Shown here: positions 8,646 through 15,738 of the stretch, one piece after another
Position numbering within the stretch: the first letter of the stretch is position 1
How the letters are laid out: the number at the start of each line of letters is the position of its first letter
From: Promicromonospora panici
Lineage (GTDB): Bacteria > Actinomycetota > Actinomycetes > Actinomycetales > Cellulomonadaceae
DNA: 64,000 nucleotides
Direction: 5' to 3'
NCBI RefSeq assembly: GCF_900608595.1
Contig: NZ_UWYY01000017.1
Coordinates: forward strand, 62,001-126,000
Position numbers and translations under genes: made by a program
Notes under the pieces: model-generated
What the model saw: only the letters and a program-made list of their open reading frames with translations
Databases searched by the model: none
Told to the model about the DNA's origin: nothing

Positions 8646-9077
8646 ATGCCCCCGAAGAAGAAGGTCTCCGGCCTCATCAAGCTGCAGATCCAGGCCGGCG
8701 CCGCGACGCCGGCTCCGCCGATCGGCCCGGCCCTGGGTCAGCACGGCGTGAACATCATGGAGTTCTGCAAGGCGTACAACGCGGCGACCGAGTCGCAGCG
8801 CGGGAACGTCGTCCCGGTCGAGATCACCGTGTACGAGGACCGCTCGTTCACCTTCATCACGAAGACCCCGCCGGCCGCTGAGCTCATCAAGAAGGCCGCG
8901 GGCGTGCCCAAGGGCTCGCCGACGCCGCACACGGTCAAGGTCGCCTCGATCACCAAGGAGCAGGTCCGCGAGATCGCGACGACCAAGCTGCCGGACCTGA
9001 ACGCGAACGACCTCGACGCCGCGTCGCTGATCATCGCGGGCACCGCCCGCTCGATGGGCATCACCGTCTCGGAGTGA
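8646..9077 (+). CDS. rplK: 50S ribosomal protein L11
   Basis: Component of the GTPase-associated centre, 143 residues, full family length. The N-terminal domain shows PPIGPALGQHGVNIMEFCKA, the proline-rich hinge contacted by elongation factors and thiopeptides; the C-terminal RNA-binding domain shows GSPTPHTVKVASIT and GTARSMGI. AGAAGG precedes the ATG. Cotranscribed with rplA (94 bases apart). Confidence 0.98.
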   Translation: MPPKKKVSGLIKLQIQAGAATPAPPIGPALGQHGVNIMEFCKAYNAATESQRGNVVPVEITVYEDRSFTFITKTPPAAELIKKAAGVPKGSPTPHTVKVASITKEQVREIATTKLPDLNANDLDAASLIIAGTARSMGITVSE

Positions 9078-9171
9078 CGAGACCCGTCAGACCACGGTGA
9101 CCCGGCGGACGTCGTCGGGCACCAGCAGTGGCAGGGCCGCAGGCCCGCTACGACCACAAGGAGAGAGAAAC

Positions 9172-9888
9172 ATGGCAAAGCGCAGCAAGGCGTACATCGC
9201 CGCCGCAGAGAAGATCGACAGCGAGACGCTGTACGCGCCGCTGGACGCGATCCGTCTCGCCAAGGAGACCGCCACCGTCAAGTACGACGCGACCGTCGAG
9301 GTCGCGTTCCGGCTGAGCGTCGACCCGCGCAAGGCGGACCAGATGGTCCGTGGCACGGTCAACCTGCCGAACGGCACGGGTAAGACCGCCAAGGTCATCG
9401 TGTTCGCCAACGCCGCCAAGGCGGAGGAGGCCCGCGCGGCCGGTGCCGACGAGGTCGGCGGCGACGACCTGATCGAGAAGGTGGCCGCCGGCTACACCGA
9501 CTTCGACGCGGCCGTCGCCACGCCGGACCTCATGGGCAAGGTCGGTCGCCTCGGTAAGGTGCTGGGCCCCCGCGGCCTCATGCCGAACCCGAAGACCGGC
9601 ACCGTGACGATGGACGTGACCAAGGCCGTGTCCGACATCAAGGGCGGCAAGATCGAGTTCCGCGTCGACAAGCACGCGAACTTGCACTTCATCATCGGCA
9701 AGGCCTCCTTCACGGAGACCCAGCTGCTGGAGAACTACGCCGCCGCGCTCGACGAAGTCCTGCGCCTCAAGCCGTCGTCCTCGAAGGGTCGCTACATCAG
9801 CAAGGCGACCATGACCACGACGATGGGCCCCGGCATCCCGCTGGACCAGAGCAAGACCACCAAGCTCCTGGAAGACGCCTCGGCCTGA
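9172..9888 (+). CDS. rplA: 50S ribosomal protein L1
   Basis: Protein of the L1 stalk, which helps release deacylated tRNA, and often an autogenous repressor of its operon; 238 residues, normal length. KVLGPRGLMPNPKTGTV is the family signature and DIKGGKIEFRVDKHANLH is also typical. ATG at 9172 follows AAGGAGAG and replaces the longer frame from 9097. Its transcript ends at the hairpin just downstream; rplJ, normally next, is displaced about 8.7 kb. Confidence 0.98.
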   Translation: MAKRSKAYIAAAEKIDSETLYAPLDAIRLAKETATVKYDATVEVAFRLSVDPRKADQMVRGTVNLPNGTGKTAKVIVFANAAKAEEARAAGADEVGGDDLIEKVAAGYTDFDAAVATPDLMGKVGRLGKVLGPRGLMPNPKTGTVTMDVTKAVSDIKGGKIEFRVDKHANLHFIIGKASFTETQLLENYAAALDEVLRLKPSSSKGRYISKATMTTTMGPGIPLDQSKTTKLLEDASA

Positions 9889-9908
9889 TCCGATGCGCTC
9901 CTGAGCGC

Positions 9909-9957
9909 GAGAAGGCCCGCATCCCGAAGGGGGATGCGGGCCTTCTCGTTTCTTTTC
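9909..9957 (+). terminator. Rho-independent terminator after rplA
   Basis: A perfect 17-base stem (9909-9925 with 9931-9947) and a GAAGG loop are followed by GTTTCTTTT. It ends the secE-nusG-rplKA transcript and isolates the accessory cassette that follows. The remaining bases to 10163 hold no convincing gene. Confidence 0.93.
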
Positions 9958-10163
9958 CACACTATGTATCGAACCGGGCATTAGCCCCTCTTGTCTGATG
10001 AGCGGCATCGTGCCGACGTGAGCCGAGGAGAGAGGAGCGCCCGTTGGGCACTATCTTCGTCCTCCCCGGTTCGGTGATCTCGGCCGTAGACTCGGCTGGT
10101 CCAAGTGCTCCACGACCGGTATCGGACGTGGAAACAACCGCCAGCAGAGAATCCCGTGGTGCA

Positions 10164-10796
10164 ATGACAGGATCAAGGGAGGCCCTGCCCGACGTCGACG
10201 GGTCCGGGCTCACGCTCGGCGATCGCGCCGCGATCGCTTTGACCGAGTACCGCGAGGGCAATCATCAGGCCCTGGGGGACCTCGTTCGCGAGGCCACGCC
10301 GTTGCTGTGGCACACCGTCCGCGCGCAGGGGGTCGAACACGACGCCGCGGACGACGTGGTGCAGAGCACCTGGGTGGCGCTCGTACGGCACGCGGAGACC
10401 ATCACGGAGCCCAAGGCGGTGCTGAAGTGGCTCCTGGTGACGGCGAAGCGCGCCGCCTGGGAGGCCGTGCGCAAGCACCGCGACGACGAGAAGCGCCGCA
10501 CCGAGCTCCCGGACGACAGCCCGGAGCATCCGATGGCGCTCCCCGCGAAGGACCCGCTGCCCGACGCCGAGGTGCTGCGCGAGGAACGCGACCGCATCCT
10601 GTGGACGTCGCTCCAGAAACTTCCCGGACGCTGCCAAGAGCTGCTGCGTCTGGTTTCGCTCGCCGACCGACCGGACTACCGGCACATCTCGGCGGCGATC
10701 GGAATGCCGATGGGTTCCATCGGCTCGACTCGTGGGCGCTGCTTGGCGAAGCTGCGCACCATCCTCGACGAGCAGGGGGACTTCTCGTGGACCTGA
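10164..10796 (+). CDS. ECF-like sigma-70 family RNA polymerase sigma factor
   Basis: Group-4-type sigma factor of 210 residues. Region 2 spans about 36-110 (HDAADDVVQSTWVALVRHAE, then KWLLVTAKRAAWEAVRKHRDDEK, the -10 recognition area); region 4 spans about 148-203 (LPGRCQELLRLVSL, then the HTH ISAAIGMPMGSIGSTRGRCLAKLR). Region 3 is absent. ATG 10164 places region 2 near the N-terminus. A TTG at 10044 with GGAG 6 bases upstream would add 40 residues without domain character and is the main alternative. It overlaps the next gene by 10 bases. No zinc-type anti-sigma gene is adjacent, so control may come from the cassette's own proteins (inference). Confidence 0.88.
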   Translation: MTGSREALPDVDGSGLTLGDRAAIALTEYREGNHQALGDLVREATPLLWHTVRAQGVEHDAADDVVQSTWVALVRHAETITEPKAVLKWLLVTAKRAAWEAVRKHRDDEKRRTELPDDSPEHPMALPAKDPLPDAEVLREERDRILWTSLQKLPGRCQELLRLVSLADRPDYRHISAAIGMPMGSIGSTRGRCLAKLRTILDEQGDFSWT

Positions 10797-11347
10797 CGCC
10801 GGAACCGAACAAGGACGACGAGGCCGTGGGGGACCTCTCGTTCGACCCGAAGGGCATGCTGGACGCCGAGGACGGGGCTCTGCTGACCCGTCTCGCCCAT
10901 GTGGTCGAGGAGATCGACCCGGTGCCGAGCGACCTCGTCGAGCGCTCGCTGTTCGCGATCACTCTGGCCGGCCTGGAGGCCGACCTGATGGAGGCCGTCT
11001 ATCTCGACGCGCCGCTCGCAGGCGTCCGGGGGGCCGCCGCAGCAGCACGTGCCGACGACACCGCGCCTGCTGAGGCCAAGACAATTACCTTCACGCACGA
11101 CTCGCTGACCGTCATGATCAGTCTGTCCCCGGCCGCCGGGGGCAAGGTCCGGATCGACGGGTGGGCCGCCCCGGCGGCCGGCCTGGACGTGGAGCTGCAC
11201 CGCCCGGGGGTCGACGTCGTCACGACCGCTTCCGACGAGGACGGCCGGTTTTCGTTCGACTCCGTCGAGCGAGGGCGGGCGAGCCTCGTGGTGCGCCGGA
11301 CGGACGGCGGCGGCGGGGCTGTGAGTACGCCGGTCATCGAACTGTGA
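10787..11347 (+). CDS. Sigma-factor partner with carboxypeptidase-regulatory-like beta-sandwich
   Basis: Unnamed soluble protein of 186 residues. The N-terminal half is acidic and helical, with conserved-looking LVERSLFAITLAGLEADLMEA (50-70). The C-terminal part (119-172) resembles a CarboxypepD_reg/transthyretin-like sandwich: GKVRIDGWAAPAAGLDVELH, then DEDGRFSFDSVERGRASLVVRR. No Cys/His zinc motif and no membrane helix, so it is not a ZAS-type anti-sigma. GTG at 10787 has AGGGGG 7 bases upstream and overlaps the sigma stop, so the two are translationally coupled. It may be an inhibitor, adaptor or protease target for the sigma factor; this is inference. Confidence 0.72.
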   Translation: MDLTPEPNKDDEAVGDLSFDPKGMLDAEDGALLTRLAHVVEEIDPVPSDLVERSLFAITLAGLEADLMEAVYLDAPLAGVRGAAAAARADDTAPAEAKTITFTHDSLTVMISLSPAAGGKVRIDGWAAPAAGLDVELHRPGVDVVTTASDEDGRFSFDSVERGRASLVVRRTDGGGGAVSTPVIEL

Positions 11348-11391
11348 ACTGCTGAGTTCCTGAACTTCTGAATTCCTGAATCTCTGATCCT
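11344..11391 (+). repeat. Six-copy 8-bp tandem repeat with stops in all frames
   Basis: Six direct copies with an exact 8-base period: GTGAACTG, CTGAGTTC, CTGAACTT, CTGAATTC, CTGAATCT, CTGATCCT. It begins at the stop codon of the beta-sandwich gene and sits about 55 bases before the subtilase start. Each unit has TGA at the same place, so stop codons fall twice in each forward frame. It could be an operator array, a transcript element or a translation barrier; no such function is proven. Confidence 0.85.
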
Positions 11392-11446
11392 GCCGAGGGG
11401 CGCGGCGGGGTCTACCGAGTATGCCTATCGATGGAGAGGTACTGCT

Positions 11447-12970
11447 GTGAGTGAGCCCATGCCCGAGGGAATGCACGTCCGGGACCACGCTGGAGGATGG
11501 CGGCCGGTCCGGGAGCTCGATCCGACGTCGGACCAGCTTCCCGGCGGCGGGCGCATCGCGCCGACCCGATACGTACGAGACCGGGTGATCGTCCGCGGTG
11601 ACGCCGAAGGTGGTCACAACGCGCTGCTCGAGATGATCACGGCCCGTGCCCGCGAGAACGGCGTGAGCGTGACGACGGGCGAGTTCGACCAGGCACCGTC
11701 GCGTGAAGGTGCAGACGTTCTGGGCGCTCGGCCGGACGTCGAGGTTCGGCTCGACGAGGTGCGGGAGGACTGGGACGCGCTGGGGCTGTTGGCTGCGGTG
11801 GCGGACGACGCGGGGGACAACCGCAAGCGGGTTGCGCTGGACCATGTTGTGACCGGTCATAAGAACAAGGGTGGGTACGGAGATCCTGATGAGCGCATTC
11901 CTGCGTTCTACCCAGGTTCCCCACCGGTCAGAGCAGCGGACGGAACGTCGCCCCTGGTGACGGTGGCTGGCGTGGAACGGCCCGTGGTCGCCATCCTAGA
12001 CACGGGGATCGGCGCGCATCCGTGGTTTGACGAGCCTGGCACGGTTGTGTTGCGGGATGCCATGCTCGACGGACGGCCTATCGGCACCTACCCCGAGGAC
12101 GACGTCGACGCAGAGCGCGGTGGTCGTCGCGACGGGCACGCCTCACGTCTCGATACTTTCGCCGGGCACGGCACGTTCATTGCCGGTGTGGTGCACCAGG
12201 TGTGCTCCGATGCGGCGCTCCTACCGGTGCGGGTCTACGGCGGAGCGGGAACGGTGTCCGAGTGGGACTTTGCGCGAACCTTGGAGAGGCTCCTTGAGTT
12301 CCACCTCCGCGGGCTCGCAGGGGTGTCAGGACACTTCCCCATCGATGTCGTGGTGATTGCCAGCGGCTACTACCTGGAGCACCCCGAGGACGACGATGAC
12401 TACGAGGGCATTTATCGCGGTCGACTCCGGGATCTGCGTCGAGCGGGCGTGCTCGTTGTGGTCTCAGCGGGCAACGACGGATCCACCCGCAAGTCTTTCC
12501 CCGCTGGCTGGGCACCCCCGGTGCGACGGACAGCCGACGGCACCGTTCCGGTCGATCCGCACGACCTGACGCCCGGCTATACGCCACTTCTTGCCGTTGC
12601 GGCGTCAAATCCGGACGGCACCCTCGCGGAGTTCAGCAACGACGGGCAATGGGTCGCGGCTGTACGGCCCGGTGTCAACGTGCTGAGCACCATGCCCACT
12701 ACATTCGACGGTGCATCGCGAGGCGAACAGAGCGCGGACGGTCTGCGACACACGATCGACCTGGATGACTTCACGCGAGGCTTCGGTACTTGGAGCGGTA
12801 CGTCCTTTGCGTCGCCGTATCTAGCCGGACAACTGGCGGCGGCCCTCCTGGCACGGCGCGTTTCGGGTGAAGTTCCGGCACGGGACCCGCATGGCCGTGT
12901 CCGCGACGCCTGGCATGCTGTCGTTCGTGTCGACGATCTCTATTCAGAGATGCCCGGAGTGCCAGTCTGA
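11447..12970 (+). CDS. Cytosolic S8 family subtilisin-like serine protease
   Basis: Peptidase of 507 residues with a complete catalytic set: D186 in VAILDTGIGAHPW, H241 in GHGTFIAGVVH, oxyanion N343 in VSAGNDGS and S453 in GTSFASPYLAG. The first 170 residues are an unassigned domain, possibly a propeptide or substrate-binding part. There is no signal peptide, membrane helix or cell-wall anchor, so it should act inside the cell, unlike most actinobacterial subtilases. GTG at 11447 follows GGAGAGG with 7-base spacing. It stands 20 bases before the first CHAT gene, pairing a serine and a cysteine protease in one unit. A/T-ending codons are commoner from about 11.8 kb than in flanking core genes. 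Confidence 0.9.
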   Translation: MSEPMPEGMHVRDHAGGWRPVRELDPTSDQLPGGGRIAPTRYVRDRVIVRGDAEGGHNALLEMITARARENGVSVTTGEFDQAPSREGADVLGARPDVEVRLDEVREDWDALGLLAAVADDAGDNRKRVALDHVVTGHKNKGGYGDPDERIPAFYPGSPPVRAADGTSPLVTVAGVERPVVAILDTGIGAHPWFDEPGTVVLRDAMLDGRPIGTYPEDDVDAERGGRRDGHASRLDTFAGHGTFIAGVVHQVCSDAALLPVRVYGGAGTVSEWDFARTLERLLEFHLRGLAGVSGHFPIDVVVIASGYYLEHPEDDDDYEGIYRGRLRDLRRAGVLVVVSAGNDGSTRKSFPAGWAPPVRRTADGTVPVDPHDLTPGYTPLLAVAASNPDGTLAEFSNDGQWVAAVRPGVNVLSTMPTTFDGASRGEQSADGLRHTIDLDDFTRGFGTWSGTSFASPYLAGQLAAALLARRVSGEVPARDPHGRVRDAWHAVVRVDDLYSEMPGVPV

Positions 12971-12990
12971 CGTCGTGAGGGGGAGGGGCG

Positions 12991-15594
12991 GTGGGTGGCA
13001 TCAAATTTGAGGTGCTCACCAATCGGTTTGAGCGAGCGCGAGAGTGGAATCTGCGCGCCCGTCCACGCCGGGCTCTCCGCGATTTCCGTAAGTTGCTGGA
13101 GGATCTTGAGCGCGTGGATCGCGCGTCACTCGACAGTCGCGCGCTCGAGACCTGGGTGTGGCTTACGGCGCGGTCATGGATGGGATTGGCGCAGGCGGAA
13201 TTTGCGCTCTCGGGCGACGCGCATGCGGCGGTCACATCGCTTGATAGCGCTGTTGCCGCCGCAGGCGCGCTTGCCGGGCCCGAACGTGAGCACGTCGAAG
13301 TTGTGACTGCTGGTCAGCGCGGCATGATCCTGTTACATGCTGGTCGACACAAGGAGGCCATCCCACTCTTCGATCGGGTCCTTGAGGTAAGCCATCACGA
13401 AGCGCACCGAGACCTCGCGATGACCTATCTGAATCGTGGTGTGGCGTATTCAGACCTTGGCGCCTTCGATCGGGCACTTGCCGATGACCTTGCAGCTGCG
13501 TGGCACGCCGAGGCATCTGATAACAACAGGTTGCTTGCCTTTGCTAGGCACAACGCGGGCTTCGACCTGAGTATGCTCGGCGACCTCCCTGCGGCGCTTG
13601 CTGAAATGACAGCCGCGCGAAGGCTGGCGCCCGACCAAGACGATGGGATCCCGCTACTCGGCATGGCAGAAGCTCTCTATGGGGTCGGTCTGGTGGCAGA
13701 GGCCGAGGCGCTCCTTGAGGATGCGATTCCGCAGCTGCTGCGTTCTGGGATGCGTACCGACCGGGCGATCGCCGAGTATTTTCGCGCACGATGCCTGTTG
13801 CAGCTCCAGCGCTTTGGTGAGACTCAAGATCTAGCCAAGCGTGCGCGTACGCATTTCAAGTCCGTCGGTTACGAGTCTTGGGCGGTGCTTGCTCGCGTGC
13901 TGCAGCTTGAGGCCGAACACGTCCAGGCCAAGCGCGCGGAGACATCCCGTGCCTATGCTCTGCGTCGTGCAACACATGCCCTCGTAGCCGCACGGGACGG
14001 CGATGTCGCCGGTCCGGTCCTGGGCCAACACCCAGGTCATGCCGCACGGCTAGTGGCCACGCAGTGGCTGCTTCTCGCAGGCGACCTCGAAGCGGCGCGA
14101 ACGACGCTACAAGGTCTTCCTCGAGGCCTCGCAAGCGCCCCGCTGACCATGAGGATCCAGTACTACACGGTGCAGGCGGAGCTCTCCTTCGCGACGGGGG
14201 ATCGTCCTAGGGGTTTGCGCGCTGTGCGGGCTGGTCTGGGTCTCCTCGCCGACCACCGCAACAGGCTCGGCTCGGTCGAGTCGGTCACGGCTGCCGCTGT
14301 GCACGGTGAGGATCTGAACTACATTGACGTCGAAGCCGCCGTTCGGACAGACCGTTCCGCCGCGATGTTCGATGCCCTGGAGCGCGGCCGCGCGACATTC
14401 GCCGGCACCGGCAGGGTCACACCGCCCGACGATCCGGAGGCCGCAGCTCTCCTCACGGAGGCACGGGGTCTGCTGGCCAGAGCCCGCGAACTGAGTGCCG
14501 GCGATGCCAAGGAGCGTGAGCGTCTCACCCGCCGTGCTCGTCGCATCCAGGACGAGGTGCGTGAACGTTCCTGGCGGCACGCGGGCAACGCGGGCGCCGT
14601 GCAACGCCCGGTTTCGGCCCGCGAGCTACGACGTGTGCTCCTCGAGCGGGGCGACAACACAGACGTGGTTGCCAACTTCGTGGTGCTCGACGGCATGCTG
14701 CGCTGCGTCCGCGTGGACGCGCAGAGCGTTACCACCATCGAGTATGGATCGGCGGAGGACGTCACTGAACGCGTCCGCCGCCTGGGCGCCGACTTCGCTA
14801 TGGCCGCCAACGACCTCATCCCGGCCCCGCTACGCGCAGCCGCCAGCTCCTCCCTTGAGCGCAACCTCAAGGTCCTCGACGGTATCCTGCTCGCCCCGCT
14901 TCGCGCCGACGGCGACCTCTACGTCGTCGCCCGCGAACCCCTCCTCAGCGTCCCGTGGACCGCGCTCCCGTCCCGCAGCGGCCTCCGCACAGCAGTGAAC
15001 TCATACGTCGCCCGCGGCCGCACGCACGCCCGGCCCACGGGCGAACGACGCCTACTCGCAGCAGCCGGCCCCGGAGTCACCCACGGCACCGAAGAAGCCC
15101 ACGCCGTCGGCGAGCAATGGCCCGGCGCAACCGTGCTGACCGGCGACGACGCCGTCACCGAGCAGGTGCGCACGGCCCTCGCCACGCACGACGTCGTGCA
15201 CCTGGCGACCCACGGCCAGCACGACGCCGACAACCCCCTCTTCGCGAGCATCGACCTGGCCGACGGCCCGCTGTTCGCCCACGAACTCGACGGGACGCCG
15301 CTGCCAGGATCGGTCGTGATCCTGTCGTCGTGCGAGGTCGGCGGTTCCACCCAGGTGCTCGGCGGTGAGGTTTTGGGCCTGACCTCGGTGCTCCTGCGCC
15401 TCGGCGCCCGCGCGGTGATCGCCTCGGTCGCCAAGCTGTCGGACGAGCTCGCCGCCCGGGTCATGCCACGCCTGCACGCTCACCTGCGCGAGACCGACGA
15501 TCCGGAGGCGGCGCTCGCGGCGGCACTCACCGACGTGGCGGAGCCGGTGCCGCTCGTCTGCTTCAGCTCCGTCGAGGGCCTGGCTGCCGGGTGA
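12991..15594 (+). CDS. TPR-CHAT domain protease, first paralogue
   Basis: Protein of 867 residues joining TPR-like helical repeats (about 100-330, for example AGRHKEAIPLFDRVLEV from 117 and LGDLPAALAEMTAARRLAP) to a C-terminal CHAT caspase-fold domain (about 640-867). Catalytic residues are present: H741 in HLATHGQHDADNP and C781 in VILSSCEVGGS. CHAT proteases of clan CD cut proteins after activation through the TPR or partner regions. The GTG start follows GGGAGGGG and aligns with the N-terminus of the second paralogue. The 5' two-thirds has more A/T-ending codons than the 3' part, which closely resembles the second paralogue. Likely cotranscribed with the subtilase. Confidence 0.9.
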   Translation: MGGIKFEVLTNRFERAREWNLRARPRRALRDFRKLLEDLERVDRASLDSRALETWVWLTARSWMGLAQAEFALSGDAHAAVTSLDSAVAAAGALAGPEREHVEVVTAGQRGMILLHAGRHKEAIPLFDRVLEVSHHEAHRDLAMTYLNRGVAYSDLGAFDRALADDLAAAWHAEASDNNRLLAFARHNAGFDLSMLGDLPAALAEMTAARRLAPDQDDGIPLLGMAEALYGVGLVAEAEALLEDAIPQLLRSGMRTDRAIAEYFRARCLLQLQRFGETQDLAKRARTHFKSVGYESWAVLARVLQLEAEHVQAKRAETSRAYALRRATHALVAARDGDVAGPVLGQHPGHAARLVATQWLLLAGDLEAARTTLQGLPRGLASAPLTMRIQYYTVQAELSFATGDRPRGLRAVRAGLGLLADHRNRLGSVESVTAAAVHGEDLNYIDVEAAVRTDRSAAMFDALERGRATFAGTGRVTPPDDPEAAALLTEARGLLARARELSAGDAKERERLTRRARRIQDEVRERSWRHAGNAGAVQRPVSARELRRVLLERGDNTDVVANFVVLDGMLRCVRVDAQSVTTIEYGSAEDVTERVRRLGADFAMAANDLIPAPLRAAASSSLERNLKVLDGILLAPLRADGDLYVVAREPLLSVPWTALPSRSGLRTAVNSYVARGRTHARPTGERRLLAAAGPGVTHGTEEAHAVGEQWPGATVLTGDDAVTEQVRTALATHDVVHLATHGQHDADNPLFASIDLADGPLFAHELDGTPLPGSVVILSSCEVGGSTQVLGGEVLGLTSVLLRLGARAVIASVAKLSDELAARVMPRLHAHLRETDDPEAALAAALTDVAEPVPLVCFSSVEGLAAG

Positions 15595-15662
15595 TTCCGC
15601 GCCCGCGCGAGTTGCTTCTCCCTGGCCTCAAGCCCCTGACCTGCGGCGTCAGAACGGCCGGT

Positions 15663-15693
15663 GACACGGGGCGGCTCGCCCCGCTACCGTGTC
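15663..15693. promoter_or_regulatory. Imperfect inverted repeat upstream of second CHAT gene
   Basis: GACACGG (15663-15669) and CCGTGTC (15687-15693) are perfect 7-base arms around a 17-base centre that can itself fold (GGGGC/GCCCC). No T-run follows, so a protein-binding site or mRNA structure is as likely as a terminator. The same hexamer pair ACACGG/CCGTGT occurs again before rplJ at 18386-18401. Confidence 0.4.
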
Positions 15694-15697
15694 CCGC

Positions 15698-15711
15698 CTG
15701 ATACCTATCAG
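15698..15711. promoter_or_regulatory. Palindromic candidate operator CTGATA-CC-TATCAG
   Basis: Perfect 6-base arms separated by two bases, 27 bases before the start codon of the second CHAT gene, in the 144-base gap between the paralogues. Its position next to or within a promoter suggests a dimeric regulator site. No regulator can be assigned. Confidence 0.4.
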
Positions 15712-15738
15712 AGGTGTGAAAGATCGCAAGGGGACACC

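Noticed and set aside
10130..10160. GGAAAC...CGTGGT as an autoregulatory ECF promoter
   Set aside because: The spacer is 19 bases, longer than the usual 16-17, and the -10 element is poor; no second copy was found before the other cassette genes.
10044..10163. TTG-started extension of the sigma factor with GGAG upstream
   Set aside because: The 40 added residues show no domain and have atypical third positions; region 2 sits properly after ATG 10164. Kept as an alternative in the entry.
11346..11359. LexA-like box GAAC-N6-GTTC in the 8-bp repeat
   Set aside because: Actinobacterial LexA sites have GAAC-N4-GTTC; here the match follows simply from the repeat unit.
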